Positions 63,449-64,000 of a stretch of DNA of 64,000 bases are shown here, in pieces (position 1 is the stretch's first letter; the number at the start of each line of letters is the position of its first letter). Source of the stretch: Prescottella equi (GTDB lineage Bacteria > Actinomycetota > Actinomycetes > Mycobacteriales > Mycobacteriaceae). Position numbers and translations under genes: made by a program. The notes under the pieces are model-generated. The model was given only the letters and a program-made list of their open reading frames with translations, was not told the DNA's origin and ran no database searches. The stretch covers positions 186,001 through 250,000 of the forward strand of contig NZ_JAIVAH010000018.1 of NCBI RefSeq assembly GCF_020171745.1, read 5' to 3'.

Positions 63449-63483
63449 AGGTATTGCGGTACCCGTTGGGTACCGCAATACCT
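63449..63483. repeat. 35-bp near-perfect palindrome (16-bp arms, 3-nt loop)
   Basis: AGGTATTGCGGTACCC (63449-63464) and GGGTACCGCAATACCT (63468-63483) are exact inverse complements around GTT. Each arm itself contains GGTACC. No T tract follows on either strand, so a terminator is less likely than a protein-binding site or a recombination/end sequence of a mobile element. It lies upstream of the small HTH gene on the minus strand. Confidence 0.7.
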
Positions 63484-63619
63484 TGATGCCGGCACGAACA
63501 GGGACGTGATGGCTCCATCGCCCCAAGACCGCGCACGCGATGCCAGCCCCCTCGCCGCCAACACGGCGCACGACATCTGTGACTTTCAGCGATGAGTGGC
63601 GCGGTTCTGACCGCTGAAT

Positions 63620-64000
63620 GTGGCAGGGGGCAGCAACACGGTGTCGGTGATCGCGATCGACCAGGCACCCACCCTCACCGGAACCCCTGCTGCCGGGGTC
63701 GTCGGCCAGCCCTACAGCCACACGTTCACCGTCACCGGGCAACCCGCCCCCACCGTGACCGTCACCACCGGCACCCTGCCCGACGGCCTCGACCTTTCGA
63801 CGGATGGTGTGCTCTCCGGAACCCCCACCACGACAGACTCATCGACTTTCACGGTCACCGCCGCCAACAGTGTCGGCACCGCGACCCTCGATGTCACCCT
63901 CGCTGTTGGCGACGCCCTCGACATGGAAGTCCACCGCTACCGGCACATCTACAACGCCATCCGGCCACACCAGGCACTGTCCAATCGGACGCCGAGTGAG
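63620..64000 (+). CDS. Ig-like (putative-Ig) fragment fused in frame to DDE-transposase C-terminus (runs off the window)
   Basis: The frame from GTG 63620 is open to the last base. Residues 1-95 form one Ig-like He_PIG-type domain (PTLTGTPAAGVVGQPYSHTF, GTLPDGLDLSTDGVLSGTPT, FTVTAANSVGTATLDVTLAV). From about residue 97 the text becomes a DDE integrase/transposase tail (DMEVHRYRHIYNAIRPHQAL, then SNRTPSE), with the YN..RPHQAL signature of IS3/IS481-type enzymes. An in-frame TGA at 63608 closes the 5' side, so the Ig-like gene is truncated. This is either an IS remnant inserted in a surface-protein gene or a deletion joint. Confidence 0.55.
   Translation, partial: MAGGSNTVSVIAIDQAPTLTGTPAAGVVGQPYSHTFTVTGQPAPTVTVTTGTLPDGLDLSTDGVLSGTPTTTDSSTFTVTAANSVGTATLDVTLAVGDALDMEVHRYRHIYNAIRPHQALSNRTPSE

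Noticed and set aside
62984-63595. Plus-strand 203-residue frame opposite the small HTH gene
   Set aside because: No ribosome site or family motif, and it runs through the palindrome; the minus-strand HTH frame is more protein-like.
1-64000. CRISPR arrays, tRNA and rRNA genes
   Set aside because: No spaced direct repeats, cloverleaf with a CCA-proximal TTCGA arm, or rRNA stretches were recognised anywhere.

Overview
The window is high-GC actinobacterial chromosome, most likely Rhodococcus or a close Nocardiaceae/Mycobacteriales relative. The evidence is the many GTG/TTG starts and 4-bp start/stop overlaps, a KshA-type Rieske oxygenase with near-identical KshA signature blocks, a FadD17-like ligase, type II NADH dehydrogenase, 10-methyl-fatty-acid-type genes (FAD oxidase plus CFA-like methyltransferase), and the gene order recR / ybaB / SRPBCC / FAD-oxidase / methyltransferase / dnaX, which I recall from M. 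tuberculosis as Rv3715c to Rv3721c. Assignments rest on reading motifs in the translated sequence; no database search was possible.

Layout. (1) 1-8.7 kb: a catabolic locus with a duplicated-domain TetR regulator (cut by the window edge), zinc alcohol dehydrogenase, DUF4334 protein, two different MpaB/DUF2236-type putative haem oxygenases, GntR regulator, acyl-CoA dehydrogenase and aldehyde dehydrogenase. An 18-bp perfect palindrome lies in the divergent promoter. (2) 8.7-13.8 kb: LysR/EamA pair, acyl-CoA synthetase, ndh/LysR pair. (3) 13.8-19.9 kb: housekeeping block recR, ybaB, SRPBCC protein, an orphan ABC solute-binding lipoprotein, then the FAD-oxidase/methyltransferase pair. (4) 20-25.9 kb: FMO, serine hydrolase, SDR, SDR and IclR on the minus strand with a divergent TetR; the set suggests alcohol-to-ketone oxidation, Baeyer-Villiger-like oxygen insertion and ester cleavage. 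(5) 25.9-38.1 kb: steroid/isoprenoid-type locus with TetR, KshA, two secreted proteins sharing Gly-Ser-Leu repeats, FadD17-like ligase, P450, TetR, SDR, ALDH and IclR. P450, SDR, ALDH and ligase could together hydroxylate a side chain, oxidise it to the acid and activate it with CoA for beta-oxidation. (6) 38.2-42.8 kb: epoxide-hydrolase-like protein and the fadB/fadA beta-oxidation pair. (7) 43-52.4 kb: Tat-exported amidase, a NarL-type two-component system, membrane proteins, YbjQ-like protein, AraC regulator beside a short intradiol-dioxygenase-like protein, GNAT, and a secreted propeller protein. (8) 52.4-58.7 kb: dnaX, an ammonium transporter, a DUF6924-type two-part protein, and a SpoU/TrmH RNA methyltransferase.

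(9) 58.7-64 kb differs from the rest: broken and partial genes (CoiA-like, ribbon-helix-helix, ATP-dependent DNA ligase, DUF6615-like), small secreted proteins, a small HTH gene, a near-perfect 35-bp hairpin, and at the very edge an Ig-like fragment joined in frame to the C-terminus of a DDE transposase. This looks like a decaying mobile-element junction.

The two most notable points are that about 32 kb of catabolic genes separates the methyltransferase from dnaX, which are neighbours in mycobacteria, and that several enzymes have a changed catalytic position (SDR with Ser for Tyr, intradiol dioxygenase lacking one Tyr ligand, Amt with Glu for the first twin His). No tRNA, rRNA or CRISPR array was found.
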